Shown: positions 22,550 to 35,429 of the stretch, piece after piece
How positions within the stretch are numbered: the first letter of the stretch is position 1
How the letters are laid out: each line of letters opens with the position of its first letter
Assembly (NCBI GenBank): GCA_023548195.1
Contig: JAJHZJ010000694.1
Span: 2,820,501-2,884,500, forward strand
Source: Bettongia penicillata ogilbyi
Taxonomy: Eukaryota; Chordata; Mammalia; Diprotodontia; Potoroidae
Direction of reading: 5' to 3'
Length of the DNA stretch: 64,000 bases
Made by a program: the position numbers and the translations under genes
Notes under the pieces: generated by a model
The model's database searches: none
What the model saw: only the letters and a program-made list of their open reading frames with translations
Told to the model about the DNA's origin: nothing

Positions 22550-23480
22550 TATCTGTGTTCTTGCTTCTCCTATCTTTTTTTACTCTACTGGGATAGTCTT
22601 AGAAAGGGCCTGAAGCACTCAGAGGTTATGTGATTTTTCCAAGAGTCACACACAGTATTTGTCTCCAAGACTCCCTCTCTATCAAACTTTGGAGACTGGG
22701 TATCTTTCTCCACACATACTGGAGGAAAGTTTTTAATATGATACTATCCCCCTATTTTGAATGTAGCATATATTCTGGGTGTATTCCCTCAATCTTCTCT
22801 AGCACTGGAAGGTTAAGCTTCACAGGAGAGTTGCTATGTATACCCTAAGAATTCTAGCATGGCATTGATGTATTGGAGGTTGTTTTTCTAATGCTGTAAC
22901 TTATAAGGCCTCACTTGTGCACTTCTCCCTGCCCCCCATAATTATCAGTTGATATCAGTTAGTCAGCTTCTAGAAACTTAATTAACTTTTAAAAAACTTA
23001 TAAAACTTAGCTTTTAGAATTGAGTAAGGTGGTTTAGGTAGAATATCTAGTTCTATACACACAACACGCACACACATACTTTTATATATTTGTGTGTGTG
23101 TGTGTGTATACACAGTAGATACACAGTGTGTATCACCCCAGAGTCTTTGATATTTCTCTAAAGTACATCCAGAGATCAAGGGAAAGTGAGCTCAAGCTTA
23201 GAATGCCCATATGGCAAAACTCCTAGTTGCTGGCCCTTTTCTCCGTATCATGGACTGTGCATAAAGTCCCTCTCAAATATGCTGTAGCTTCCTGCCAGAC
23301 TCTTTTGTAGAGTTCTGGTGCTTCTTGGAAGTATGTCTAGTTTGTCCTTGGCTCCTGATGAAAAAACTGCTATCACTGACTCAGGAACCTATTCTTTGTG
23401 GTTCATTTAATCCAAATTTGTCATCTAGACAAGAGTCTTGTAGATAGTATCTACTATCCCACAGGATACTTTCCTTTTTT
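22550..23480. other. No recognised feature except a short CA/TG run (23060-23110)
   Basis: No exon-like or repeat-like segment that I can name. Confidence 0.45.
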
Positions 23481-23489
23481 TCTTTAATG

Positions 23490-23870
23490 AGTTCTATACC
23501 TGGTTCAGAGTCTAAAAATTCCTGCCCTCATCCTGGAGGACTTCAACATACATATTGATGCTACCTCAAACACTGACTTCCCACTTCCTCCGTTCCTCAG
23601 TTCCCATGACTCCACTCCAACTCAGCTACAGAGATGTTCATCCTCTTAATCTTGCCATTACCCTCTTAATTTTAGTGCCTTCCTTTTGTTGATAACTTCA
23701 TTTTCCCCCTGTACATGCCTTATTTGTACATGGTTGTTTTCATATTGTCTCCCCTATTCTATTATAAGCTCCTTGAGGACTGGGACTATGTTTGGGCTTT
23801 TTTGGTGTCCACACTGCATGTGGCACATATAGTAGGTGCTTAATAAATGCTTATTGACTGATGACTATTT
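23490..23870 (+). mobile_element. L2 fragment: endonuclease piece joined to 3' end
   Basis: 'catcctggaggacttcaaca' encodes the LEDFNIHID-type endonuclease motif. Within 150 bp it is followed by the 3' tail 'cttaataaatgcttattgac', so the RT part is deleted. Confidence 0.75.
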
Positions 23871-24129
23871 CAGAAATATTGCTAGGACTCTGATGGAAAA
23901 AAAAATGTAAAGTTTCTGTTCCTCAAGTTCACAAAGCCCTCCTTTTATCAAGGTGAGAGGGAAGTTAAAATTCTTTTCTTCCTCCTCCCATTCAAATTCC
24001 TGCTTAGAGTATTGGTTAAAGTGTCTTTTACCACTAAGTTGCCAGACACTTGAATGTGAACTGGATTACTGGTTTTCTATGAGCCCCACAAGGCATGACT
24101 GAAGCTCATCAGCTAATTCAAATCTATTT

Positions 24130-25260
24130 TATATCACATCTAGTGGGAATGCTTTTGACACTATTGACCAATCCCTTTTCCTGGATACCTTCCCCTCCCT
24201 GTGTTTTCATAATATTGTTCTCCTGATCCTCATTCTACTTGTATGACTTTTTTTCTTTCTCAGTCTCCTTTGCAAGATCATCATCAGTATCTCCTTTCCT
24301 AGACATAGGTGTGTCCTGAGTCTTCTTTTTTCTCCTCGGGCTTCTGAGGGATTTTATCATCTCCCATGGTTTATCATCTATTTGGATGATTACCAAATAT
24401 ATATATCCAGTCCTCTATTTTTCTTCTGAGTTCTATTTTTGTATCTTTAACTGCTTCCTGAACTTTTCTACTTGGATGCTCCAAGACATCTCAAACTCAA
24501 CATTTCCAAGTCCAAATTTATTACATTTATTTATTGTATTTCCTCCTAAATCCTACTGTCCTTCCAATTTTTCAATTTTTTTCAAGAGTACCATCATCCT
24601 TCTTGTCATACACATTTGCAATCTCAGGGTCATTCTTGACTTTTAACCCTCACTTACCCTCAAGTGAGTTAACCCCCATATATGGTTATTTGCTAAGTCT
24701 TGGCACTTCTAATTACATGATATTTTTTTGCATCCATCCACTTCTTTTCACTAATTTGGCCTCTATACTCATCTCTCATCTAGAGAATTACAAATGCTGT
24801 TTGATTGGTTTCCTCATCTCTAACTTTTTCTCTTCCAAATACATTATTTTCTACCATCTGTCAAAATAATCTTTCTACAACACAGGTCTGCCCATTGTTA
24901 CTTTGTCACTCAAGAAGTTTCAGTGTCTTTCCATCATCTCTAGGATAAAATTCATGTTTTTCTAGTTGCATAAAGATTGTAAAAAGGCCTTGGATATAAT
25001 TTTTTTCCAGGCTGTTTCACATTATTGTCATCACATGAACAAGGCATGCTGGTTGTGGTTGTCCAGGACATTCTGCTTCTTCAGGGCTCAGCACAGGGCC
25101 CATCTCTTACACTCGACTTTTCCTGATTGCCCTTGTTACTGCTTCCTTCTCCTCCCCACCTCAATTTCTTTGTATTTACTTTGTAAATATTTTGTATTTT
25201 CTCTCTGTGTGATGTTGTATCCACACTTCAGTGAAATGTGAATTTGTTCTAGACAGACTG
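24130..25260 (+). mobile_element. L2 LINE, RT and 3' ORF
   Basis: 'tttgacactattgaccaatc', 'gggtcattcttgacttttaa', then 'tgattgcccttgttactgc'. Frames are broken. Confidence 0.75.
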
Positions 25261-25439
25261 TTTCTTTTTGATTTCCAGACTCTTGAAATCAATGAGTAGG
25301 TGCTAAAGAATTTGTCACTTAATATTCTTGTCAGTGATAATCTAGGGATGTTAGACAACCCCATGTAAATAAAGACATAGAGTTGGGAGTGGGGAACCCA
25401 ATGGACTGTAATGGATAAGAAACACAAACTGACTAGAAA

Positions 25440-25690
25440 GTAGCATTTGACTAGAAAGGAGAAATGTTTTTGTAATCAGTCTTGTTTAGGATTTTAAATG
25501 CCAAATTTAGGATTTTGTATTTTAATATAAAGACAACGGGAAGTGAGTGAGACTTCTGGAAAGGGGAGTGAAGTGATCAGAACTGAGATATAATATGGAG
25601 GACTGACAGAAGAGGGAAGAAAGCTTTGATTCAAGGACAGAAGCCTCTAGTGCTTTTCACTGACCATTTTAAACTTCCTAAAATTTATCA
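25440..25690 (+). repeat. Unassigned interspersed repeat fragment
   Basis: 'aggattttgtattttaatat' and 'gggagtgaagtgatcagaac' resemble the R1-type continuation. Confidence 0.35.
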
Positions 25691-26229
25691 TGAACTTAAA
25701 GTCCATCATCAAAGACAACTAAATAAATGTACAAAGTAAAGTGTAGGATATTTATATAAAACCTTATGATTTAAGCGTAGAATCAAACAAATTAAAAGAA
25801 ATTGTAGAAAATTTGTTTTCCCTTCCAAGTCCATGAGAAAGATTTGCTACTAATGGGGCACTAATGATGGACCCCTAAAAGCTCCTGAGCTTTCTCACAA
25901 ATTTCAGCAACCAAGTCCTTGATGTTTCTCTGAAGCATCCTGCCCATTCCAGTATAATTCTTTTAACGGCCCTTTCATTTGTGGCCTTCATTATCTGCAA
26001 CTGGCCCACCTAGGTTACTTGCTACTTCTTAATCCCATTAAGATCTTCCCACAGTCTTTCTTGTAAAACAGTACCAATCTTACCCCTATTAAATTATGCA
26101 GATTCTTAGAATCTGGTCCACCTAACCAGTGTTATAATAAACTCACTACTTGGACTGAAAGAAGGTTTGAGTGGCCCCTTGCATTTCAAAGTTCCTAGCA
26201 CCCTTAGACCCCATCACTACTTTTTGTTT

Positions 26230-26935
26230 GTTTTTTAAAATTGCCTTATTTAAAATGTGGAGTTGTAGTTAATATGTATGCTGTTCTGGTTCTGTAAATT
26301 TCACTTTGAATCTCTTCATATTGGTCTTTTCATGCTTTATAGTCATATTTCTCATTTTAGGTATCATTACTCCACTACATTAATATACCATAATTTATTC
26401 AGCCATTCTCCAATTGTTGGACATTTAGTTTATTTACAATATTTTGTTATTACAGATATATCTGGCTTAGTGAATTTTTTGCACAATTATGTATATTTCT
26501 GTATTATATGTTCCTTTTTTTCTTTTTAGAAGGTATTTTGAGGAAACCATTCATTTCCTAGGTAGCATAGCACAGTGGATTAAGTTAGCAGATCACTTGG
26601 TCTCTCTCTCTCTCTGAATTCTAATTCTGATTCTGTCTCTAAAACTTAAGAGCATAAACTACAGGCAGGTCACTTAACTTCTCCCAGCTTCAGGCACCTC
26701 CCTAAGACTTATTAAATTAGAAATTATAATTTCTTGATACAGATTCTTGTTTAAAAGATTTTATGATTCACACTCTCTATTATTAAGTTTTTTGAAACAT
26801 TTGCACCAATCTGTAATACCTTTAACAATGCATTAGAGTGCCTGTTTCTTCATGGCCTTAACAATGTTTATATTTCTACTTTTTGGCTTACTTTTGATAA
26901 ATTTATGTTTTTAAAAGACATTCACTGAAGATGCA
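26230..26935 (-). mobile_element. Degraded L1-like LINE interrupted by a SINE
   Basis: 'cagccattctccaattgttg' corresponds to 10110-10130 of the antisense L1. LINE-like text resumes at about 26745 ('caatgcattagagtgcctgt'). A + strand SINE occupies about 26540-26740. Confidence 0.55.
26540..26740 (+). repeat. SINE
   Basis: 'ggtagcatagcacagtggat' head and 'aggcaggtcacttaacttct' body, inserted in the older LINE. Confidence 0.6.
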
Positions 26936-27419
26936 TGCAACCAGCTCTAATTTATCTTTCTAGACAGCTCTCACATCCTTCCTCTTTATGTACTCTACAT
27001 ACTAGCCAAGCTATACTACTTAATATTTCTCAGAAAATTAATGCAAAAGCATAGTACAAATCCTGTAAGAATAGTGTTAAGGGCTCTTAGTAAAGTTCAA
27101 AATGAGCTGATGGTGGCTAAGAAAGCCAAAGACATAAAAAAAGTGCTTTTGTTTGCTTGTGGTTTTGCAATTTTAGGGAAAAGAGGAAGATAAAAAAAGA
27201 GAGATAGTATTACAGCCCAAAGTGGATGGGACTTGTTGGAGAGAGGGCCAAACAACTCAGTGAATTATTATTTGGCTGATTTTTATTCCCTTCTGGCTGG
27301 AAGAATGATCTTTGCCTTTGACAGGAAAAACAAAAATGACCAATAGGAAGCTAAATCAAAGACAGAGATTATAAGTGAGCACCAGGTTTCCCTTGATGAG
27401 CTTATCACCAGGCCCAGAT

Positions 27420-28040
27420 GAACCATATCCTAGAACACGGAGAGAACTGGCAGATGTTATTACTGAACCATGGTCAGTGATCTTTGAAAGATTGTGGACA
27501 ACAGGTGAGGTGACATAAAACTGGAGAGTTTGCCCTTATTTTCAAGAAAAAGGAGGAGAGTGTGGTATGAAACTATATACTATATATCAAGTGAACTTGA
27601 TTTTGATTCCCAGTAAACATCTAACTTACTTCATTAAAGAGATAGTGAATGTCTAGAAAAGGAAATGGTGATCACTGAGCCAGAGTGAGTCATGCAAAAC
27701 TAATTTCATTTCCTCTTTTAATAGGTGTTAGATCCTCTTTCAGACTAGTAAATCAATTTAGAATGCTTAGATATAGTTTGCTGGACCTTAGCAAAGAATT
27801 TGACATTCCCTCCCTTCTTAATATTCTGAAAAAGACAGGTGGAATAATCAGGTTGAAGGGGGTTTTCAGTAGAGTGCCTGGACAATTTTTGTGTGACTTT
27901 ATTATTCTATTTATTATTAACATTAGTGACTTTAATAGAGGCAAAGATAGCATGATTATTTTATTTGTAGATAGCCTCAAGCTAACACAGTTGACAGAAT
28001 CAGGGTCCAAAAAGATCTTAATGGATTGAAATGTCATCTT
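27420..28040 (+). mobile_element. CR1/L3-type LINE, reverse transcriptase remnant
   Basis: Follows the CR1/L3 order: 'gaactggcagatgttattac', 'gtgatctttgaaagattgtg', 'aacatctaacttacttcatt', 'ctggaccttagcaaagaatt' (LDLSKEFD, the RT block), and 'aggcaaagatagcatgatta'. An open piece of 114 codons (27685-28029) is a chance survivor. Confidence 0.75.
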
Positions 28041-28800
28041 CTTTAGTGCAGGGAATTCCTTTTGTTACCATTTGAGCCTCATTGATGAATCCAGGAGCTC
28101 CTGACATCTGACTCACAAGGCTGTCACTCAGACCAGGATGTCCACCTATGCTCAGCAAAGACTCCTCTCGGCCAGTCCATTACTATGTGTAAGCAGGAGA
28201 CATTTCTGCTAGATTGGTAGAGAACATCTGAGCTCTGCAGGGGAAATTTGAGAGAGAGCGTTACAGCTTACAACCTGAGAGTTAAGAAAGGAAACTTTTA
28301 AAATTGATGTATTATTCTTGTCTAGCCTCAGCAAATGAACTGGGGTGCAGTTGCTACACTTGCCCATATCCCCAATTCCAGGAAGTTCTCTGGGCTCATA
28401 GGCAGAATTAAGCATTGTCCTTTCAAATGCCTTCCACAGTGGTTTGCAGGAAAGAATCAGAATCACAACAGTTTCCATGTGTTATAAATTTCAGTTAGCT
28501 TCTCAATACAAAGTTAGAAGAAAAAAATAACCTTCAGTCACTTCCTTAAGCACAGTTACTGGATGATCTTAAAATTCCAGAGATATATCTTGATTTGAAC
28601 TCTCTCACCTTTGAAGGTCCTTAAGGCATTCTTTTAACTGACTGGCTATGTTCATAAACAGTTATATGTAACTGAGAACTGCTTGTTCAACTACATGACC
28701 ATATCCAAAAAGCCATTCAAAACCAAACAGTTATTTCATCATTTATTCCCAAATATGACTTCCTTAAAACTGAAAGGGATTTTTTTTCGGTAGGTCTTCC
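28040..28800. other. No recognised feature (intron 1)
   Basis: Nothing I can name. Confidence 0.4.
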
Positions 28801-28960
28801 CCTAAGTCAGAGATAGGGAATCTGTGAACCTTGAGGCCACATGTGACCTTCTAGGTCCATAGGTGTGGCCCTTTCCCTGAGTCCAAGCTTTACAGAACAA
28901 ATCCTTTTATTAAGGGGGCTTGTTCTGTGAAGTTTGCATTCAAAGCAATGCTGACTGTTG
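28800..28960. mobile_element. hAT/Charlie-like MITE, half copy
   Basis: 'gagatagggaatctgtgaac', then 'gaggccacatgtgacctt', then a hairpin of CTTTACAGAACAA (28888-28900) with TTGTTCTGTGAAG (28920-28932). The right half is missing after the hairpin. Confidence 0.6.
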
Positions 28961-29734
28961 CAATATAGTTCTTCAAAAGCAGAGCAGATCTTCTTAATCT
29001 ATTTGTTCTTTTCTAGTGTAGGGAAAATCATTTTCATTTCCCCAAAATTCAATCTTTCCTGACTGCTTTGAAGGAAATATTCTAGTAGAATTTGGAGGAG
29101 GCTTCAATTACCAGTCTAGATGGCCACAAGCAAATTTGCTCTCTAATTTTGCGGAGCTGAGAGGAACCTTTTGGTGAGCAACCCTATTTATGGAGGCATC
29201 AGCTGAAGCACTTCTAGAAACATGGAGGCCAGTCTGGGCTAACCTTCCTCTGTACTGCCTAATTCAACAAGATCGTTCCATTCCATTTCTGGACAACTGC
29301 ATCAGCTGTCCTGTGTTGGGCCTACTTCAGCACAATTCCCTTATAGTTTGTGTTCAATACTGGAATAAAATGAGATCCTTGAAGATTTAGCAACTAACAA
29401 AAGGAGACTTATTCAGCTGTAGCAGGAGGGTATTCAAAGTATGCTTGGAGGATATCCTGAGTTGGTTCAGCTAAGCAAAACTCCCTTGTCTGGATTGTCT
29501 GTAATGGTCTGTCAGCCAAACATCAGAGAATTCTTAGAGCTTTTCATGGCTATTTTGTACTGAGGCAATCAGAAAGTGATGTTAACAGCTTGAGCCTTGA
29601 GTTCCCTGAGCCAATCAAGTCTCAAGAATAGTTTCAGTACCTTTTAAGAAAAAAACCTGACTTGCATAGGGGCAAGGTTTAGGTTATTGCTTACCTCACA
29701 AAATCATAGGTGACTTTGGAGAGAATAATTTCTT

Positions 29735-30045
29735 TTTTAAAAATAAATTTTAATTTGTATATTTTGTTTTTATATCACTTGTATATTCCATTGTATTTCT
29801 TCTCCCATCCCTCCCAGAGAACCATTCATTATAATAAGGAATTTTTAAAAAGAAGGTAGCAAAACAGATCCCACATAGTGAGTGTCTTTTGTCCGCAGGA
29901 GCTCTGATTCTCCTCTTGAGGAAGGAAATTCCTGACGATCATATCTGGTTTAAGGTCTCTGTCTCTCTTTATAGCATATCTCTTCTCCCATGGGAGCAAT
30001 TCATCACTACTATCCCATTTCACTGCTGAAACAAGAATTATCTCT
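29735..30045 (-). mobile_element. 3' end of an unassigned retroelement, antisense
   Basis: A T-rich left edge followed by 'tcccagagaaccattcatta' suggests an A-tailed element inserted in minus orientation. Confidence 0.4.
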
Positions 30046-30089
30046 TTCCCCTACTTCAGTCTCTACCTTTACTTCCTCTCTCATTCTCT

Positions 30090-30345
30090 TCTCTAGTGCT
30101 TCTTAAACTATGGGTCACAACCCCATATGAGGGTGTGAAAAATTTGGCAACAGTGAACTTGCAGTGACAAAAAATTATAAATCAAACATGTAATGTATCT
30201 GAGGGGTTTCTGGCAACACTTGTCCATGTTGCATCCTGCAACTTTTATTAGTTCTTGCAGCCTTGGTTGTGAACACAATGCTTGTGTGCTTTGCATGCCC
30301 TCAGACCACACAGCACCAAAAAGAAGCCCTGCTCTATGCTATCTT
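30090..30345. mobile_element. Possible hAT-like DNA transposon remnant
   Basis: Begins 'cttcttaaactatgggtcac' 'aacccc', the sort of terminus seen in mammalian hAT MITEs. The other end is not clear. Confidence 0.4.
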
Positions 30346-30759
30346 CTTCCTGAAAGACTGTAATATTTTACCTTTGTTGTTAGCCTTTGACTTACTTAGG
30401 GTACATCACATGTTCTCTTTCTTCTTCCTCTCCTCCCCCCTTTTATATGTACTCTCATTTTGTAATTTGGTCCCACAGAAAACCTGGATTCACCTTTAGA
30501 TGGAGTGTTGTGAGGTTTGTGATTTCATGGTTCATGGGGTTTCAAGCCTGTTTCTCTAAGAATAGTTTTCTGTTCTTATATTTAAGTTCTGTTTTCACTT
30601 ACGTCTCTTCCTGTGCAATTAGAAAGAAAGCTCTTAACGATCTCTCTATCGTTACTTTATTTTTGTTGGGTTTGGTTGCTATATTTATTTTCCCTTCTTA
30701 TATTTATTTTCTGGGATGTTTAAGAAGCAAATAATTTCTTTAGGTCAGGTTTTCTTTCT

Positions 30760-32095
30760 AGGAATGTTTTGGTTGTGTATCTTCTTTTTAATTACAGCTA
30801 GACTTAGATTTACAGAATAGGTCACCTTGGGTTGCCTTTTGAGCTCCTTTGCTCTTTGGAACATATTCCATTCCCTCTTGGGGTACAGAGTAGTCTTGTG
30901 TTTTTCAAATTTGTTTTCCTTTTCATATGAAGGGTTTTCTCCTGGCCACTTGCAGATTTTTTGTTTTGTCAGTGAAATTGTTAGATTTAATAACCACTCT
31001 ATGTGCCTTAGTGTTTGAAAATGGGTTTGGGTTTTTGTTTATGTTTTTCAGTGATCTATGGATTCTTTCCACTGGTACTTTGTCTTCTGTGTTCAAATGT
31101 TCTGGTTGGTGTTCTTGTATTACTTCTTGCAACTTCAGGTTTTTTGACTTGTCATGTTCTTCTGGGAGCCTGTAATCCTTAAGTTGTCTGTATGTATCCT
31201 GTCTTCAGGATCAGTTAATATGCTTTGCTTGTATGGAAATCACACATGCTTTTATTGTTTTTGGAGTTAGGTTCTCCAAGAGTGTTCTTTACTTCCATGT
31301 ATTTATGTTACAAATTAATTATCATTTCCTTTGTTTCTTTGGTGGGATTTGTTAGAATAGATTCAAGTTTTTCTATTTGGCTGATTATTTTTGCTGTACA
31401 GGGCATAATTCTTCCTTCCAATTTTGCATTTAAATTTTAAGGCATCTGGGAACATCCTGCTGTAGTTCCATGCTCTCTTGGGAATCCACAGTGCTCCTCT
31501 GCCTCTTTTGGTATTGATTACTTTCCTTTGTCTTCCATTATTTTTTCATAAACTCTTTTACCTGATTTGGAGGCCATTTTCCCTAACTTTAGTATCTTCC
31601 CTTTTACCTTATCTGTTTGCGTTCAAGGTCTTCACCTGAGTTTTCTACCTCCTGAGATAATTTGGTAATTTCAGTTTTTTGCCCTTACTTTCCCCTATTA
31701 CTCTTTTATTTACTCCCTTTTGATGGCAGTTTCCCAGAAGGCTGCATCTTAAAGCTCTCTCAGCCTCATTCTGTACCAAGCAACATGGTCTATCAGTTTT
31801 AGTTTCCGCTCCAAGTGACTTCTGAGGGGTAACTGAACTAACCCAGATGGATGCTGGGCTCTTTTCCTCAGGCTTACTGAGTGCTCCACAGTGTCACACA
31901 TGGACCTGTTTTTCTCTCTGTTTTTCTGTTCTTTGCCTCGGCTCTATTGCACCTGAGCAAATTCTTCCATTTGAAGATCTGTACACTGGAGAAGGGAGGT
32001 GATTGGGGTGTAGAACCCTGTAAGCCTGTGGGTGGCTTTTGTAGCCCTGCTTCTGGGAACACGGCAGGCAGTGGCACAGGAGTTACTGAGTGAAT
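30760..32095 (-). mobile_element. Old L1/HAL1 ORF1 region, antisense
   Basis: The minus strand 31132-30923 encodes an ORF1-like piece with the block VERIHRSLKN followed by AHRVVIKSNNF, typical of the L1 ORF1 C-terminal domain. T-rich coiled-coil complement follows to the right. No intact frame. Confidence 0.6.
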
Positions 32096-32329
32096 GTATT
32101 AGGGGTTAAGGATTTTTTTCTGTTATTAGGTCATCATGTCTTTACCTTATTTGGTTTCTTAATGTCTTGTACCATGGAAACAGTTGAAATTGCTTTATCT
32201 CTTGGACTTAATTCCTGTTCTGAAAATGTTTGAGAGGTCACGAGACTTGAAGGAAATGTCTAACTCTCCATTTGGATCACATAGCAATCCTTGCTTAATC
32301 GATGAATCTGATGGCCTTTTCCAATCCTT

Positions 32330-32684
32330 TTCCTTTTTGATCTTTGCAACATTTGACACTGTTGACCACACTCTTCTCCTGGACACTGTCTTTTCTGGAT
32401 TTTAATTACCTTCCTACTGTCTTTTGGCTCCTCTTCTACCTGTGTGACTGCTTCTTTGTCAGTTCACCTTCCATACCACACCTTCTAACTCTGGGTATTC
32501 TTTTTCAAAGCTCTGTACTGGACATTCTTCTCTTTTGATTCTACACTCTCTCCCTTGGTGAACTCATTAGAACCCCTGGTTTTAATGATTGTCTCTATGC
32601 AGATTACTCATAAATCTACATATCCAGTACTGCTTTCTTTCTTTAGCTTTAGTACCTTACATCCAATCAACCATTAGATATTTC
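32330..32684 (+). mobile_element. L2 LINE (part 1)
   Basis: 'acatttgacactgttgacca' (RT block) through 'tatgcagattactcataaat'. Split by an antisense SINE. Confidence 0.8.
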
Positions 32685-32855
32685 TTTTTTTTTTTGAAGG
32701 GGAAATGCAAGGCAATTGGGATTAAGTGACTTGCCCTAGGTAAGCTACTAAGTGTCAAGTGTCTGAGGTCAGATTTGATTTCAGGTCCTGCTGACTCCAG
32801 GGCAGGTACTCCATACACTGCACCACCTTAGCTGCCCCACCATTGGATATTCCAA
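32685..32855 (-). repeat. SINE inserted in L2
   Basis: Starts with a T-run (complement of the A-tail). 'taagtgacttgccctaggta' and 'catacactgcaccaccttag' give the full antisense SINE order. Confidence 0.75.
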
Positions 32856-33785
32856 ACTGGATATCCTGTAGGTATCCCAAACTTAATGAGTCTAAAATGA
32901 AATTAATTTTTCTTCCCCTCCTTCCCCCTCTCAATCCACTCCTTTTTGAATCATCTTTGTTTATGTTGAGAGCACCACCGTTCTTCCAGCCACCCAGATT
33001 CATAGCCCAGTATTAATTTTGATTCTTCACTCTCATCCCCCATAACCAATCAATTGCTAGGTCTTGTTCATGATTTTTAACCATTCCCCTCCTCCCCCAC
33101 AACATTTCTTGCATCTGTTTCCTCTTCTCTGTTCTCACAGTCATTGCCTTTATTTAATCCCTTATTACCTTTCATGTGGACATGGTGAAGTAGTTTCCTA
33201 ACTGGTTTTCTTTCCTCAAGTCTTCCCTTCTCCAGTCAAAGCACCATGCAGCTGTGAGAATGATATTCTTGAAGGGGAGTCTAACCATGTCACTTCCCTG
33301 CTCATTCAACTCTAATTTTTTTCTCCCTGTTACTATTAGGTTCAAACATGCACCTTCACAACCTGACCTCTATCTATCATTTCAACTTTATTATGCATTA
33401 TTCCCTTTCTTACACTCTGTGATTCAGCCAAACTGACTTTTTTCCTGATCCTCATAAATAATTTCTTCTATTTCAGTGCCTTTTTACTGGTCTGCCCTCT
33501 CCTCCTGCCCCTTTTCCTGGAATGCATCTCCTCATCTCTGCCTTTTACAGAGTCTCTAGTTTCCTTCAGTAGTCATCTTCTGATGACTACCTTCTACAGG
33601 AAGTTTTTTCTGATACATTTCAGTTACTAATTTTCTTTCTTTATTTTGTATATGGTATGTTTATACTTATGTATATATTATCTCCCATGGCAGAATATAA
33701 GATTCTTGAGGGCAGGGATTATTTAATGGTTTTTTTATTCCCCATATCCCCACTACCTAACAACACAGTATCTGGCATTTATTAT
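32856..33785 (+). mobile_element. L2 LINE (part 2, to 3' end)
   Basis: 'attccaaactggatatcctg', 'gatgactaccttctacagga', and the 3' end 'attcttgagggcagggatta'. Confidence 0.8.
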
Positions 33786-33789
33786 GTGT

Positions 33790-34463
33790 GTAGCTTACTA
33801 AAATTATACAGGTAGTATGTGGTGGGGATAGGATTCAAGCCCAGCTTATCTGATTCTGAATCTAAAACTGTTTTTTCTCTATGACACTTTCTTCTGTTTT
33901 CAGAGAAAATTTAGAACAAAAAGCATAATTTGAATGGGAAGCATGATGAAGATAAGGAAGATAATCTCTACTAGGAACAAGTGAACCCATGTTTATTTGG
34001 TGCAAATTTAGGGAAAGTTAAGAAAATACATAAAAAATATATAACATCCAGTACTCTTCTAAACACATCATAGAGATGTATGGAAAAATATGAAATGGGA
34101 ATGAGAGATCCCTTTGAGTTTGATATATTCAATAAATTTACATAGATGAGGAAGGGGAAATTGTATTAAGATCTCTTGCTTTCCTATTGGGGCTTGTATG
34201 TAAAAAAGGTAAATATACATAAATTATAAGTCTTTGTGTTTTGAGTGGATTACAAACTATTATGCATGAGCCTGCTATTTCAGGAGGAAGTGATAAAGTC
34301 CTTTGTCAGACTTTCCAAAAGTTAAATATTTATGACGCTATGACAGGGAAAAAGTATTTCTTTGAAATGTAGATACATTTATTATATCTACTTTGGTTTG
34401 AACAGTGGTCAATATCAACTAAAAGGTTTAATTTTAACAAATTTGTTTTTTGAAACATAACAG
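33790..34463. other. Intron 1 end: MIR-like fragment (33790-33900), then no recognised feature
   Basis: 33790-33900 carries 'ggattcaagcccagctta' in antisense SINE order. The remainder up to exon 2 is AT-rich intron. Confidence 0.45.
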
Positions 34464-34536
34464 GCTAGTCTTCAGAAACCTGAGATTAAACTTGAATCAC
34501 TCAAAGAAGATATTAAGGAGTTCTTTAAAATAACAG
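34464..34536 (+). CDS. TBC1D19: TBC1D19 coding exon 2
   Basis: 73 nt after an ACAG acceptor, encoding ASLQKPEIKLESLKEDIKEF and FKIT plus the first base of a glycine codon; the donor is GTTTGT. It enters in phase 0 and leaves in phase 1. The lysine/glutamate-rich segment is predicted helical. It follows intron 1 of about 16.9 kb, the longest intron in the window. Confidence 0.93.
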
Positions 34537-34884
34537 GTTTGTAAATTTTAATTCTTTCTTACATAAAATACTTCATACACACACACACACAACCCACCCC
34601 CATCCAATTACTTCTGCTGCAGTCTCTTTGTGGAAAAAATGAGTAGTAAATCCAAAAAGTGAATGAGTTTCTAATTGTAGAGAGAGTTTCTAAAGACTTA
34701 GTAAGTGCTGAGTAAATGACTAATTAAATTAATGAATATTAAATGACTATCCCAGGTGAAAAATATATTAAGTATAATGAGTTGTCTAATAAGTTTAACA
34801 AACATGACTAATTTTTCTCCTTTGTATTTCCTCTTTCTTCATACTCCAACTGAAAAAGGGAAGGAAATAAAATTGCAAATTAAA

Positions 34885-34886
<2 letters not shown>

Positions 34887-34928
<42 letters not shown>
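34887..34928. repeat. (GT)n microsatellite
   Basis: About 21 GT units in intron 2. Confidence 0.95.
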
Positions 34929-34930
<2 letters not shown>

Positions 34931-35325
34931 GAAGGATGGTATAGGGAAGGACTTTAAAAACTCCCCTTGTCCAAACCAAACACATATGAGGCCCAAAACG
35001 TTTGTGATTTGCTGGAGTATTAAATCCCTTTATTACTACTCCATTTTTATTTTTATACCTTACAAGGCAACCAGAGATAGTATGTATCCTGACAAATGGA
35101 AAGAGGGATTTCTAGCCCCCAAAAGTAGAGCGTAATGCTATTTTATCAAGGAGAATTGACTCAGTGATAACCCTGGCACCCCGTGTTAGCCACTGGGGCT
35201 TGGTGGATGTATAGGAGAATTTGAGGGAATGAATATCAATATAACGTAGTTTCACATTGTATAATTAATAGTGGAATATAATTTTTCATTGAAACCTATA
35301 TAGTGAAAACATTTTACTTTTACAG

Positions 35326-35371
35326 GTTGGGAGAAGAAACTTCAGAATGCTGTTTATAGTGAACTGACTGT
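35326..35371 (+). CDS. TBC1D19: TBC1D19 coding exon 3 (46 nt)
   Basis: A short exon behind a TTTTACAG acceptor. It completes the split glycine, then encodes WEKKLQNAVYSELT and two bases of a valine codon. The donor is GTGAGT at 35372. Phase 1 in, phase 2 out. Skipping it would shift the frame, so it should be constitutive if the protein is made. Confidence 0.92.
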
Positions 35372-35429
35372 GTGAGTTTTTCCTCCTATTTTTTGATTTC
35401 TCTGTCCTGCTGCACACATTCTCATTTCC

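Noticed and set aside
27685..28029. 114-codon open frame in intron 1
   Set aside because: Lies within a CR1/L3 reverse transcriptase remnant.
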